From the NCBI GenBank assembly GCA_033439765.1, contig JAULSN010000001.1, positions 434,001 to 498,000 on the forward strand: a stretch of DNA of 64,000 bases, in the 5' to 3' direction. The notes under the pieces are model-generated. The model was not told the origin of the DNA, searched no databases, and saw only the letters and a program-made list of their open reading frames with translations. Positions 22,639 through 35,102 of this stretch are shown here, in pieces. The stretch is from Lasiosphaeria ovina (lineage: Eukaryota > Ascomycota > Sordariomycetes > Sordariales > Lasiosphaeriaceae). Position 1 is the stretch's first letter; every line of letters begins with the position of its first letter. The position numbers and the translations under genes were made by a program.

Positions 22639-24378
22639 TCACGCAAATAGCCACATGGCCCAGCTTAGCACGATGGCGAGCAGCGTAGTGCTCGTCCAGA
22701 TGCCTGCCAGATTTCCTGCGGCCGCATTCGGGTTCGGGGAGGTGGCCGGGTTGGACGGAGCGGCCGGCGTCACTGTCTGACATAAGCCGGTCTTGTTCAG
22801 CGCGTCGCGAAGAACAAATACCTTTGGCTCGCCCTGCCCCATGTATGCCGTTACGTTTCCGCTGAAGTCAGCTTCGGAGACCATGCAAGTCAGGACCTCG
22901 ACTACGGAATCGCCCTGGGTGAACCCGCCGATACTCAGATTGTATGTCGGTCCGCCGCTGCTCTGGTTGTTGATACAGAAGACGATCTGACTCCCGTCGG
23001 GCCCCTTCCGCAGGCACAAGTGGTTGACATCAACAAACAGCGTATCGCTCAAGGAGTTAGCGTACGACGAGTTCAACGCGATGGCCGTGTTGCGCAGCTT
23101 GTTTAACGTAGATGTCAGGTTGTACAGCGGCGCTGACTTGTTGTAGCCCGACTTCCACAGCGGCTCGCGGTTGAAGGGAGTTCCGTTGCCGTTAAAGTGC
23201 TGCTCCTGCCCCTGATAAACAGTTGGGATCCCGTCGTTCAACATCACGTACGTCATGGCGTTTTTTGCCAACGCCATGTCGCTTACCGAGGCGGCGAAGC
23301 GAGGGACGTCGTGGTTCTCGACAAAGGTGCCCAACACCAGAGTGTCATTGCATCCTGTCTGTGCGCCGACTCGTGCCGTGTTCAGGTCCTCCATGCTATG
23401 CCCGTTGAAGACGGTGTTGAGCGGGTAGTACTCGAGATAGTTGGGCATTCCGGTGAGCAGACCAAGCGTCTGGTAGCGACACATGTCTTCGGTGACGCCC
23501 GTGAGCACCTCGCCCAGCGCAAAAACACCGGCGGCGTCGACAAAGGCGGGCAAGAATGCATCGTCGACGTGCTTGGCAGCATCTATGCGGATGCCGTCGA
23601 TGCTGTAGTTAGCCACTAACCCCTTAACCCAGGTGCGCATCATGTCGACAACGACCGGCGCATCAGTATCCAGATCTGCCAGCGCGACGCCATACGGATA
23701 TAGCCAGCAATTCTGGTAATTTTGCGGGTCTGTCCATATGGTGACGTTGCAGTATTTGTGGAAGCTGCGGTCGACGTCAGCAGGATGTTTGCTTCTCTTC
23801 TCGTGCAAGGTCCAGGCCCGTCCACATTCCATATTTAATCTCCACCGTTGGCCGAGGAAGACGTACTACTTTGCATCATCAAATGGGTTAAAGACGGAAA
23901 AGTCGACCGGGGGAGGCACGGTATTGTTGAAAGCAGCCGCAAGGTTGTTAACGACAACATCGACCATGAGGTACATGCCACGCTTGTGAACCTCGTCGCT
24001 CAGGCGCAGCAGGTCGGCAGCCGTGCCAAAGTGCTCATTGGTGGCGTACATGTCGACCATCCAGTATCCATGGTATGCGGTGCCCACTGAGGTGTCTTGC
24101 TCAATGTTCCTGACCACGGGGCTGATCTGGATGGCCGTGAAGCCCATGTCCTGGATGTAGTCGAGCTTATTAATAAGGCCAGACCAGGTGCCGTTGCAAA
24201 ACTCCCATAGCGTGCACTCCGCAGACATTGACAGGTCCGTCCGAGCAAAGCGGTCGACCATGACCTGGTAGATGGAGCGCGACTGCCACTGGCTTGCGGT
24301 GGCCCCCAGACAGACGCTCGCTAGGGCTAGCAGAAAGGCGCAGACCGCAAGGTTGCCCGAGGTTGAACCCTTGGCCAT
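22639..24378 (-). CDS. GPI-anchored GH13 alpha-amylase (AmyD/AgtA-like)
   Basis: Two exons are inferred on the minus strand: 24378-23867 and 23764-22639, giving 545 residues. The junction uses GTACGT and CGCAG and restores DAKYFHKYC. The start at 24378 gives a clean signal peptide (MAKGSTSGNLAVCAFLLALA); an ATG 39 bases upstream in the same frame would spoil it. GH13 motifs include the nucleophile in GIRIDAAKHV, the acid/base Glu in ALGEVLTG and the third Asp in FVENHDVPRF. Region I reads DVVVNN, with Asn at the usual His. A hydrophobic C-terminus (TTLLAIVLSWAMWLFA) follows a Pro/Asn-rich linker, a typical GPI-attachment signal. In Aspergillus such enzymes act as amylases or 4-alpha-glucanotransferases at the cell wall, affecting alpha-glucan. 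It is divergent from the glucan synthase, which supports that role. Confidence 0.9.
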
Positions 24379-26395
24379 CTCCAAAATCCGACGTCGAGAA
24401 CGCCCGGTGGACGGCACAAATTGGTGTGCTACGGAGCAATGGAAAGTCGCATGCGCGCTAGGCCTTGTCGCATGCTAGGTGATCGTTATGACCGCCGTCT
24501 TGGCGTGCTCTGTCCTCCGTTGTATGTGGCCCGCCGGAAATCGAATCGGCCGCCAAGGGGTCGGGTCCGGTGCTCGCCAAAAGTCTTGGCACACCGATCT
24601 AAAGGCCTTGCGAGAATTTAGGGGCAACCGAGCAGAACCAAACATGACGGGCCCCGACAAGGCGAGCGAGAACATTGCAGTAAGAGGACGCCGCAGAGAG
24701 GCGGCGAGCTTTCGTCTTTTGACTCTTCGTATCGCAAGCTGTCAGCCGACTTATCCGGTGTCCCGACCTGCCAGAAGGCGCACTCTGCCTGGAGGTGCAG
24801 TGCTTGTCGGACTCGGTCCTGCGTGTCGCTATCTCTAGCATCTGGAGACGAACCACGGACACGAAGCAGGAGGGAATAATCGGCAACAGCAAGACACCGG
24901 GATCTTCACGGACTTGTCGAACACAGCGACAGAGGAAAATTATCGGGCATGTTTCCTGGTTGCGGGGTCTTCTGGGCGCTGATTGATGCAAATGGCAGAC
25001 AACCCACATGATCGCAAATTGGTAGCTGGCTCTGGATTGGCCCCGCCGTCAGTCACGGTACGGTAGAGTGAACGAAATGCAGGGCCTCTCGTATTGATAA
25101 GAAGCGGATCAGATCATTACCCATGTCGGGGTCGCTTTGGGCCGCTTTCCTTGCTTCTGACCCCGGCAGACGCACGGTCCCGCGACCAAGCCTGTTGTGG
25201 AGCCAACGGCCAAACAAGGTCTGGGTTGATGCTGGAGCGGGGAGCGGAGCTCCACGCCTGCCACTTGCCTGGAGGATTCCCCACCACATCTGGTTTCTGG
25301 CCGCTTCGCTCCTGGCCCCTCAGCTGGGCTTGCTCTAGAGTTTCGGAAGCAGTGCAGTGGGAGGTGGGGATGGTACCTGGCTGCCTGGGGCAATTGAGGC
25401 ACGATGATGTGTTTTTGCTTGGCCGCCCCTGGCGAGCCCGCAAATCAAGGCTGCTCGGTACCCATTCATTGGCCAGAATTGCTCCTTCCGCTTTCCTCCC
25501 CGATTGCCGTCCATCTCTGCACAAATTACGAGAAATTGCAACTGGTTGTTCCCGGATACAACCTGACCTTTTCGGCCCTGCTTCACATCTTGCTCGCACC
25601 AGGATGTCCTCGACGTCTCGTGTGCAGCGTCTTGTCCGCCTCTCTTCGCCGTCCCAATTGCCAGTCTGTTCAGTGACGGTCCCATCTTCGGTAAAAGGAT
25701 TGACGCCGGTCACACACAACTGCCCGCATTGGCGCCCCTTGGTGCCGCCCTCGCAGCACATGGCCCAATCTGCCAGCTTGCTGCAAGCTTGAGCCAACGC
25801 AGGCGCGGCGCCACTTTGCGACGCTGGCTAGCACCTGGGACGCTGGCTGAGGCGTTTTCCGCATCGTTAGCTGTTTGTCCTTGCTGTGTGTCTCGTCCTG
25901 GCGGCTGCTAGTAGCAACGTGGAGGCTAGACGCGCCAATGCAGGGTCTTGGGGGCGTGCCTCGGTCTTCTTGGGTCCGTTCTAGGTTCTTCCCGGGCTGC
26001 ACAGTCTGCCCTCTCGTCGGGGTTGAGGTGCTGAGCAGCTGTTAGACTAGTACTATACAAAGTACGGGCTTATCAATGGAAAGGAAAATGACCAAGCGAC
26101 TGGTGTCGTGATCGCCCCCGTGCGCCGCCATCTGCACCCCCTGTCGTGCTGTGATGGCGTCCCGGCCGCCATGGGGAAGCCGTCCCCCCCCCCCCCCCCT
26201 GACCACACAGGCTGATAACAAATTTGCCCTAGTCTGTGGTCCGGGGTTGTTTGTCCCCAACCAGCCCAAGCCAGGTTTTGGCCTCTCGGGCACATCTTGG
26301 CTCCTGCATCCTCTCGCTCTCGTGCTTCCAGTGTGCTTGCGATGCCTCTCGTTTCTATCGCGGCGCACATGGTCTTTCGTTTCTGAGCAGCAGCC
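24379..26395. promoter_or_regulatory. Divergent promoter region of the alpha-glucan gene pair
   Basis: A 2-kb gap lies between the start codons of the GPI amylase and the alpha-1,3-glucan synthase, so both promoters must lie here. Long overlapping frames on both strands (about 25.1-25.8 kb) have no domain and look random. A run of 16 C (26184-26199) lies about 200 bases before the synthase start. No specific binding sites are claimed. Confidence 0.5.
26184..26199 (+). repeat. Poly-C run of 16
   Basis: A homopolymer in the leader or promoter of the glucan synthase gene. Its length is prone to both assembly error and strain variation. Confidence 0.9.
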
Positions 26396-29300
26396 ATGAA
26401 GCAGTGCACGATGCTTCCCACTGCCTGGCTGCTTGCAACTTTCGTTTATCTCAGCTCGGTTTCGCTCGTTTGTGGCCTTCGGTTTGACGCCTCGCTTGCC
26501 AAGTACAACCTGAACCAAAACACCACAGCCGTAAATCCACTCGACTATTGGGGAGAGCGAACCGACCACGACTGGACCGCCTCTCCTCCGTCATGGCGAG
26601 TCCCTACGTACACGATATTCCTCGACCGATTCGCCAATGGCGACCCCACCAACGATAATCTTAATGGCACCGTCTTCGAGCAGGACGTCTACAGCAACCA
26701 GCTCCGCCATGGCGGCGACCTTCAGGGCCTGGTCGACTCGCTCGACTACATCCACGGCATCGGTATCAAGGTAAGCCTCCCAGCGCCCGTCTTGCGCGAC
26801 ACGCACTTACGCTCCAACAGGTCATATACATAGCAGGGTCCATCTTCATCAACCAGCCATGGGGGGCCGACTCGTACTCGCCTCTAGACTTGACGCTCCT
26901 GGACTTCCATTTTGGCACCTTGGATGAATGGCGGACGGCCGTCGACGAGATCCACAAGCGTGGCATGCATGTCATCCTGGACCACACGATGGGCACACTG
27001 GGAGACCTTATCGGGTTCGAAGACTATCTCAACTCGTCGACGCCCTTCAGTACCGCCGAGTACAAGGCCGTCTGGAAGTCTGGGCGCCAGTACATGGACT
27101 TCTCCTTTGGCAACGAATACAACGCGACGTGCAATTATCCCCAGTTTTGGCTTGAGACAGGCTACCCCGTCGGCACCGATGTGAAATCGCAGCTCCGGGG
27201 CTGTTACGACAGCGATTTTGACCAGTATGGCGACATCGAGGCCTTTGGTCTCCATCCGGATTGGCAGAGAGAGCTGGCCAAGTTCGCCTCGGTGCAGGAC
27301 AGATTGCGCGAATGGCACCCCCCCGTTCGGGCTCGGATTGAGCACTTTACGTGCATGGTTATTGCGAATCTCGACATTGATGGTTTCCGTGTTGACAAGG
27401 GCGTGCAGGTAAGTTGCCAAGTGCGTCGCGCAGTTGCTCGGATGCTGACACGGCCTAGGTGACTGTCGACGCGCAAGCCGACATCAGCAGCGCGATTCGC
27501 AAATGCGCCCTCAAGTACAACAAGGATAATTTCTTCATCCCCGGCGAGATTACGTCCGGCAACACGCTCGGGTCCATCTACCTTGGCCGTGGCCGCCGTC
27601 CGGACCAGAAGCCTACTTCGCCGCTTGCCGCCCTGCAGCTCGTGTACAACGACTCGTCAAGTTCCAACAACTTTATTCGCGACCAAGGCGAGAGTGCCCT
27701 TGACGCCGGTGCCTTCCACTACTCGATTTACCGGTTCATGACCCGATTTCTCGGTCTGTCTGGAAATCTAGAAGCAGGCTTTGATCTGCCATCAGATTGG
27801 GTGGAGGCATGGTGAGTAACCCTTCCGATTTCCTTGTGTCAGTACATGGGGCGGGAATTCGACGCGTCTGGGTCTTCTACGCTTCTGGGTCTTCCACGCG
27901 TCCGGGATCTTCCCACGGGTCGTCGATCATCGCGTTGTTATTAGCGGTCCGCTGGGCGGGTTAGCCAGGGCGAGCCGGGAAAAACTGGCCTGTGGTTAAA
28001 GTGTTGCGCCGGACACGAGTGGTCATCATCTCCGTGTCCAGCCGGCTCAATCCTGCGGGCCATTTGAGCCGCTTGTTTCCTATTCGCCGGCCGTTTCGCA
28101 GGCCCAGCCGTCCCGTGACTTTGCGTCAATAGCAGCGATGATATCGGCGCGCTCGGTTGGGAGGCTATTCGCACCGAGAGAAGCAAGACACTGACTCGGA
28201 ACAGGAACCAGATATTGCTCACCAACGACCTCTACAATGTCAACAATGGAAAATTCGACCCCAGGCACATGTTCGGCGTAACCAACCAGGATGTGTTCAG
28301 GTGGCCGGGAATTTCGCAAGGCACCGAGCGCATGCTGCTCGCCTACTTCATTACGACGCTGATGCTCCCCGGAGTCCCTTTGATGTACTATGGCGAAGAG
28401 CAGGCACTCTATGTGCTGGACAGCACGGCCGAGAATTACGTCTACGGACGTCAGGCCATGTCGGCCGCGTTGGCCTGGAAGCTGCATGGCTGCTACACGG
28501 CCGGTACCGCCATCTACGTCGACTGGCCGCTCGACAAGGCTGCTACAGGCTGCATGGACGATACCGTCGCATATGACCACCGCGACCCCTCGCACCCGAT
28601 TCGTAACATCTTCAAGCACATGTTCGAGCTCCGGACGCGGCCCGAGCTCCGGTCGATCCAGGACGGGTTTTCTCTCAACACACTGGCGAAGCAGACAAAC
28701 AAGGTCCTGCTCGAAGGCAGCACGACAGCGACTGAATTCGGCGTCTGGAGCATCGCCCGGTCAATGTACTTTGGTGTGCAGAATACGACCGAGACACCTG
28801 TCTGGCTGGTGTTTCACAATCACGGGGAGGAGACCACCTACACATTTGACTGCAGCGGCAACGATGCCTTCATTGCCCCGTTCGATGCCGGTGAGATCGT
28901 CACTAACCTGTTTTCCCCCTACGATGTGATTACGCTCGGCAAGGCGGACAAGAAGTCATCGGGATTTAGCTCCAACCCGAGCGGCTGCATTGGCAATATC
29001 ACCATGGCCCCCTACGAGTACCGCGCCTATGTGCCGTCTGCAAAGTGGGCACCCCCAAAGCCCATGATCACCAAGTTTATCCCGGGCCATGACACGCCTA
29101 TTGAGTCGGACCAGGCAAAGGGGACCGTACAGATTGGCTTGCACTTTTCCGAGGAAATGTCGAGTTGCGATGCCATCACAGCCGCCATTGCGATTACATC
29201 GACGGTCGAGGGAAGCAACGAGACGGCCAAGATCGACTCGGGCTCGGTCAAGTGCGAGAAACTGGATAAGGCGGACGCCCTGCCATTTACAGGGGCCATC

Positions 29301-32300
29301 ACATCTGGATATTCGTGGACCGCAAACCTGGTCGGGGCAGCAGATGGTGTCCACGCCATCACCGTAACCAACGCCACATCGTTGACGGGGTCGACAGGGA
29401 CAACGGACAAATTCCTCATCCGCATTGGGCAATCTGACAACCCGGTTGTATTCCCATTCAGGGCCAACTACTCGAGCACGTTGCTCAGCCAGGGCGACGA
29501 CGGGAAGCTGTATGTCAACCAACGGGCTCCCGGTGCTTCCAAGTGGCGCTTCAGTACCACCTGGGGCTCTAGCTGGAGCGACTGGGCCCCATACAAGGGC
29601 GGCGGCCAAAAGGTTCTGATAAACCCCCAGCCCTGGTCGGGTACTTCGAACCAGGCATGGGAGGGCAACCATGTCATGATACAGTACTGGAGCCAGCCGC
29701 TCGGCTCTGCCTCGTTCATACAGCACGCCGACACGTTCCCAATGACCAGGCGGTTCCCCCATCTGACCCTGCAGGGCCCCTTCAACAAGTGGGGATACGA
29801 CAACGGCATTCCCAACCAGCTGGCGCTTACCGGAAACAGCACCTGGGAGTTGCACTATATGGACGAGTGGCCCAGCACGTTCCAGTTCAACGTGTGGGGC
29901 ATCAATCCCGACGACCAGCCGGACCAGACGTGGGTTTTTGGAGATCTGATCGCCAACGGAATCGCCAATCGCCTGCCGCCGCCCCGGTTGCCAGACAACA
30001 CGTTCAACATCACGGGCCCGCCGCCCCTGCCCGCGCTGTCGTATCGCCTGGTTTTGAACGACGCAACATTCCAGGTGGACGTCTTGCCCCAGGGCCACAT
30101 TTGGATCCAGGTCCTGCTTTTCTTCCTATTGCCTCTCTTGCCCCTGATCTTGGGATTTCTGGCGACCTGGGCCTTTTTCCGAAGCTTCTACCGCGTCACG
30201 ATAAACAAGAGGGGCTTCAAGAGACCCAGCGGCATCAAAGCATGGATCTGGCCTTGGGCGGGTCTCCCAGGAGCGAAATTACATTTGGCCAAGGCTAAGG
30301 ACACCCCAGCAGAGCCCGTGGATGGAACCATAGTCAGCCCGTCGACCATTGGAGCCACTGCGTTCTCGCCGACCTCGCCGGTTGCTGGCGGCGCGCTGCT
30401 GACAGGGGCGGGCGGTCAGAGACGAACCATTTTGCTGGCGACGATGGAATACAATATCGACGACTGGAATATTGTCATCCGGATTGGTGGGCTGGGTGTG
30501 ATGGCCAAGTTGATGAGCACCGCTTTGAGCCACCTTGATATAATCTGGGTTGTGCCCTGCGTGGGCGATGTCGACTATCCCCTCGACACGCCCGCCGAGT
30601 CCATGTTCGTGACTGTGCTCGGTCAACAGTACGAGGTCTATGTGCAGTACCACAAGCCCAAGTCTCCGCCTGGAAACAACATTACCTACGTGCTTCTGGA
30701 CGCGCCCATCTTCCGCCAGCAAACCAAGGCCGACCCGTACCACGCGCGGATGGACGACATCGAAAGCGCCATTCTTTACGCCACCTGGAACGCGTGTATT
30801 GCAGAGACGATGCGTCGCTTCCCGCAGATCGACCTCTACCACATGAACGACTACCATGGCGCCGCGGCGCCGCTCTACCTGCTCCCCGAGGAAAGGACAA
30901 TACCGTGCTGCCTATCGCTACACAATGCCGAATTTCAGGGCATGTGGAGCATGCGCACGCCAGAAGAGACGCGGGAAGTGTGCGACGTTTTTGGCCTCAG
31001 CCAGGATATCGTCAAGAGCTATGTGCAGTATGGTAGCGCGTTTAACCTCTTGCACGCGGGGGCGTCCTATCTCCGTATCCACCAGCACGGCTTCGGAGCC
31101 GTAGGTGTGTCTAAGAAGTACGGCGATCGGTCGCTGGCCAGATACCCGATTTTCTGGTCGCTAAAGACAATCGGCCATCTCCCAAATCCGGACCCGACCG
31201 ACACGGCCGAGTGGACAGCCCCGGAGCCCGCCCATCACGCCGGGGGCAGCAAGGCGTTGGCAGAGAAGCAGAAGGAAGACCTCGAAATACAAGGAGACGT
31301 AAATGAGAACCGCGGACACCGGGCGGCTGCCAAGCAACAGGCCCAGGAGTGGGCTGGCCTCGAAGTCAACGCGGACGCAGAGCTTTTTATCTTTGCGGGG
31401 CGATGGTCGCACCAGAAGGGGGTCGACCTGATTGCGGACGTCTTTCCTGGCATTCTTGAGAAATTCCCCCATACCCAGCTTATATGCGTTGGGCCTGTTA
31501 TTGGTGAGTATTGCCCTGCCTCCTCCCCGTGTGTCTTGGGACGGCGCTAACAGATGCAGATTTGCACGGCAAATTCGCCGCCTTGAAGCTCGGCAAGGTT
31601 GCAGACATGTTCCCTGGGAGAGTCTTCTACCGGGCCGAGTTCACGTCTTTACCGGCTGCCGTGTTTAACGGGGCCGATTTCGCCCTGATACCCTCGCGAG
31701 ATGAGCCCTTTGGCCTGGTGGCCGTTGAGTCTGGCCGGCGAGGCGCCTTGGGAGTAGGCGCTCGCGTCGGAGGGCTCGGCCAGATGCCGGGTTTTTGGTA
31801 CACGATCGAGTCCACCAGCCCGCAGCACCTAATCGCCCAGTTCCGCAAGGCAATCTATTCGGCCCTCGAATCGACCCCGGAGAAGCGCGCCACCATGCGC
31901 GCCTGGGGTGCCAAGCAGCGTTTCCCCGTGGTGCAGTGGGTTCAGCGCGTCAATGAGCTCCACAGCGAGGCTATCCGCATCCACCACCACGAGACTGAGC
32001 GCAAGGCCAAGCGGCCCATGAGCCTGGCCAGCCCCCTGAGCAGGTCGACCTTCTTCTTTTCGTCGTCGAATCACGCCCTGCCCACCATGAAGGACAATGA
32101 GTCTGGCTCGATACGAGGGAGCCCGCGACCAGAGTCGATTGTTCCGTCGGTGCCGCCATCGCGAACATCGACTCCGTTCATGATACCCCACATTCCCGGG
32201 ATAAGCGCGCTGGAGGACGGCACACAGAGCATGGAGTCGCTGTCGCTCGCTGGGGCTGGGGCCCACGATGACGAGATCGTTGCTCCGGTGCTTCCCTTTG

Positions 32301-34072
32301 CGCAGTCATCATACTCGCCCAACCGCAACAGCTCTGGCAGCACAATCTCGCTGCAAGACGTGGTGGGTGATCGCAGCGACTTGAAACTCCAGAAGGTGGA
32401 TCCCTTCTTCGCAGACACGACGGGCGAATTCTACGCCCGCTACGAGAGCATGCTCGACGACCTGACCGTCGAAAACTCGCAGGGGAACCTCTGCATTGCC
32501 GGGTTCCTAAAGAAGTCCGAGAAGGAGTGGTTCAGCAGGTACCGAGACGCCAAGCTGGGCATGCCGAGGGTCCAGAGCGGCATGACCTTTACGTCGACGC
32601 CCGACACGCACTCGGATTCTGTGGCCGAGGCGTCCAGCGGCGAGGTACAGGTGGGCATGCCGAACGAGAAGCGGAGGACGGGTATGGTGGCGGTCACGGA
32701 TGACGAGTTCCTGTTGGGCAACGAATACAAACCGCCAACAGGTTTGAGGAAGATCCTGTCCATCCGCGTCTTCCGCGACTGGCCAGTCTACTCGGTCCTC
32801 CTAGCCGCCGGCCAGGTCATCTCGGCCAACTCGTACCAAATCGTGCTGCTCACAGGCGAGACGGGCCAGTCTTCTCGCAAGCTGTACACGGTGGCGGGCA
32901 CGTACATTGCCACGTCCCTCATCTGGTGGTTCATGGTGCGCCGCTTTAAATCAGTCTACGCGCTCTCGCTGCCCTGGCTGCTCTACGGCATAGCCTTCAT
33001 GCTCCTCGGCATTGCCTCTTTCGTTCCCGGCTACATCCAGCGTGGTAGCGTGCAAGATGTTGCCACTGCATTCTACGCCGCGGCTGCGAGCTCGGGCGCC
33101 CTCGACTTCTCGCTCAACTTTGGCGACGAGAGCGGTGCCTCGACAAATCTGTGGGCCGTCCGGGCGCTGGTCATCACCGCCTTTGCGCAGCTCTACTCGG
33201 CCGCCCTCTGGTACTGGGGTTCGCTCATGTCGGACCCCTTCCACCCGACCGGCTCCGCGTCTGGCAGCGTCGGGACGTCCAACATCCCCAAGGGCATCGT
33301 GATCGCCATTCCCATCGCGGTGCTGTTCTGGGCCATCGGCCTGGTCTTGTTCTGGGGCTTGCCGGACTACTACCGACAGTCGCCCGAGACGATCCCGGGC
33401 TACTACGTGTCGCTCTTCCGCCGCAAGACGGTGCTGTGGTTCTTCGTCATGGTCGTGCTGCAAAACTACTGGCTGTCGGCGCCATACGGTCGAAGCTGGG
33501 AGTTCCTGTTCTCGTCCAGACACGTGCCCGGCTGGGCTATCTTCTTGCTCGCCGTCCTCTTCTTTGTCATCCTCTGGTGCGCCCTAATTCTAATATTTAC
33601 CGTCTTTTCCAACAGCCACCCTTGGCTTCTTCCCATCTTCGCCACGGGCCTGGGGCTCGGCGCTCCGCGCTGGGCGCAAGAGCTCTGGGGCACCTCGGGG
33701 ATTGGAAGATATCTCCCCTGGGTCGGCGGCCCGGTGGCATCTGCCATCCTCTCCCGGTGCGTCTGGCTCTGGCTGGGCCTGCTCGACACGATCCAGATTG
33801 TCGGTCTCGGGATGACGCTCCTCGCCACGCTCACACGCCAGCACGTCATGGGCGTGCTTATTGGTTCGCAGGTCATCGGCGGCGCTACCACCATGCTTGC
33901 TAGGGCCACGAGCCCGAACGCGGTGCAGGCGACCACCACGTTCCCCGATTTCAGCGAAGGGATCCTCCCAGGCATAGCCAGCAAATGGTTCTGGATCTGT
34001 CTCATCATGCAGCTGATCATTCCCTTTGGCTTCTTCAAGTTCTTCAGGAAGGAACAGGTCACCAAGCCGTGA
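26396..34072 (+). CDS. ags1: Cell-wall alpha-1,3-glucan synthase
   Basis: Five exons are inferred: 26396-26770, 26821-27408, 27459-27811, 28205-31503 and 31560-34072, giving 2375 residues, the usual size for Ags proteins. Order: signal peptide; extracellular GH13 domain (FRVDKGVQ, IPGEITSG, GVTNQDVFRWP); a transmembrane segment at about 1072-1100; a cytoplasmic GT5 glycogen-synthase-like domain (MEYNIDDWN, RIGGLGVMAKLM, LHNAEFQGMW, IPSRDEPFGLVAVE); a Ser-rich linker; and a multi-span C-terminal region from about 1935. The enzyme makes alpha-1,3-glucan from UDP-glucose at the plasma membrane and probably exports it through the C-terminal domain. The motif normally KIGGLG is RIGGLG, and a usual VAVEFGRKG reads VAVESGRRG. 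Intron 3 is 393 bases, long for this locus. The symbol follows the fungal family name. Confidence 0.95.
27862..27913 (+). repeat. Three 17-18 base tandem repeats in intron 3 of the glucan synthase gene
   Basis: Imperfect copies of ACGCGTCTGGGTCTTCT occur three times in a row. They lie inside the 393-base intron (27812-28204). Confidence 0.75.
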
Positions 34073-35102
34073 TTCGTCTAGGGTTTTTGTCTAGTTTCTT
34101 TCTCGTTTTTGTATTTTGCGGCGGCCTTGGCTACATGGTTGGCTGACTGGCGGTGTGAACGTCATTGGAATTTGGAGCACTGCTCGGCAACTAAAACCCA
34201 GGCGTGTCTTGCCACACAGTGTGGCACATTGGGCCGGCGTCTTGGATTAACATGACTCTATTCTTACAGGGCCAACGGACTGGACAAGTTGCATACTATT
34301 CTTCTTACGTTCTTTTGTCATCTATATAAACCTTTGGTACAGATACCCACGCACATACATACAACATTGCGATGTATATAGAAAGCGGAAGCACCACGAG
34401 TCGTGGGGCTGCCAGTACAAAGATGCGTTGGAAATGGACATGTGACAGATATGGTGGGACGGGATGCTGACTGTCATGCAGCGAAGGGGGCTGATAGGGG
34501 CGGGCGGACAGATCCATATGGATCGTAATAGCCTGCAGCAGACAGGCAGGCAGACGAATAATTGAACGATTGACTACTGGTGCCTTTGACGAATTTGCCG
34601 TGGAACTGGCCCATTGGGTGTGGTCGAAACTCCAATTATCGTTGTCCCGATTGCCGTGGCACAGAATCCGAGCACCTCGCATTACGAAGTAACCACGCAC
34701 CATGCACGCTCTGTTTGCAATAGTGGATTAAATGTTGCCCGCTCAGCTCCCCATACCCAATAAACACCCAAGGGCGCAGGTAGAGATCAGCATCAATGGG
34801 GCTAGAGCACATTGGCTGGACGATTCGCTCGGGTACCGAGGAGCTGCAAGGTACTAGAGCTCCATGCTGCCGTGCCCGCGGTAGCATCGTTGCATGCACT
34901 GCGAGCTGGGCGAGGTGCCGACCCCGCCCTACCCTCCAGACGGATGGCCATCCATGACGTGAGAGATCGTATAGACGGACATATTAATACCCGGTGCTCT
35001 TCGCTCAGAGAATTTCATTCACTACCTTACTTTCACGCATCTCGCACAATCCTGCCCCTATTTTACCTACCTAATTGTTTGGGTATTGATCAGCCAACGA
35101 CG
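34073..35102. other. Intergenic, glucan synthase to esterase
   Basis: No gene recognised. It contains the 3' flank of the synthase and the promoter of the esterase. Confidence 0.5.

Noticed and set aside
25094..25797. Overlapping frames of over 220 codons on both strands
   Set aside because: Both have low-complexity composition, no domain and no signal or splice context. They lie in the promoter gap of a divergent gene pair in GC-rich DNA, where long chance frames are expected.
28956..30098. A 380-codon minus-strand frame
   Set aside because: It is antisense to the glucan synthase exon 4; the sense strand encodes an unmistakable Ags protein.
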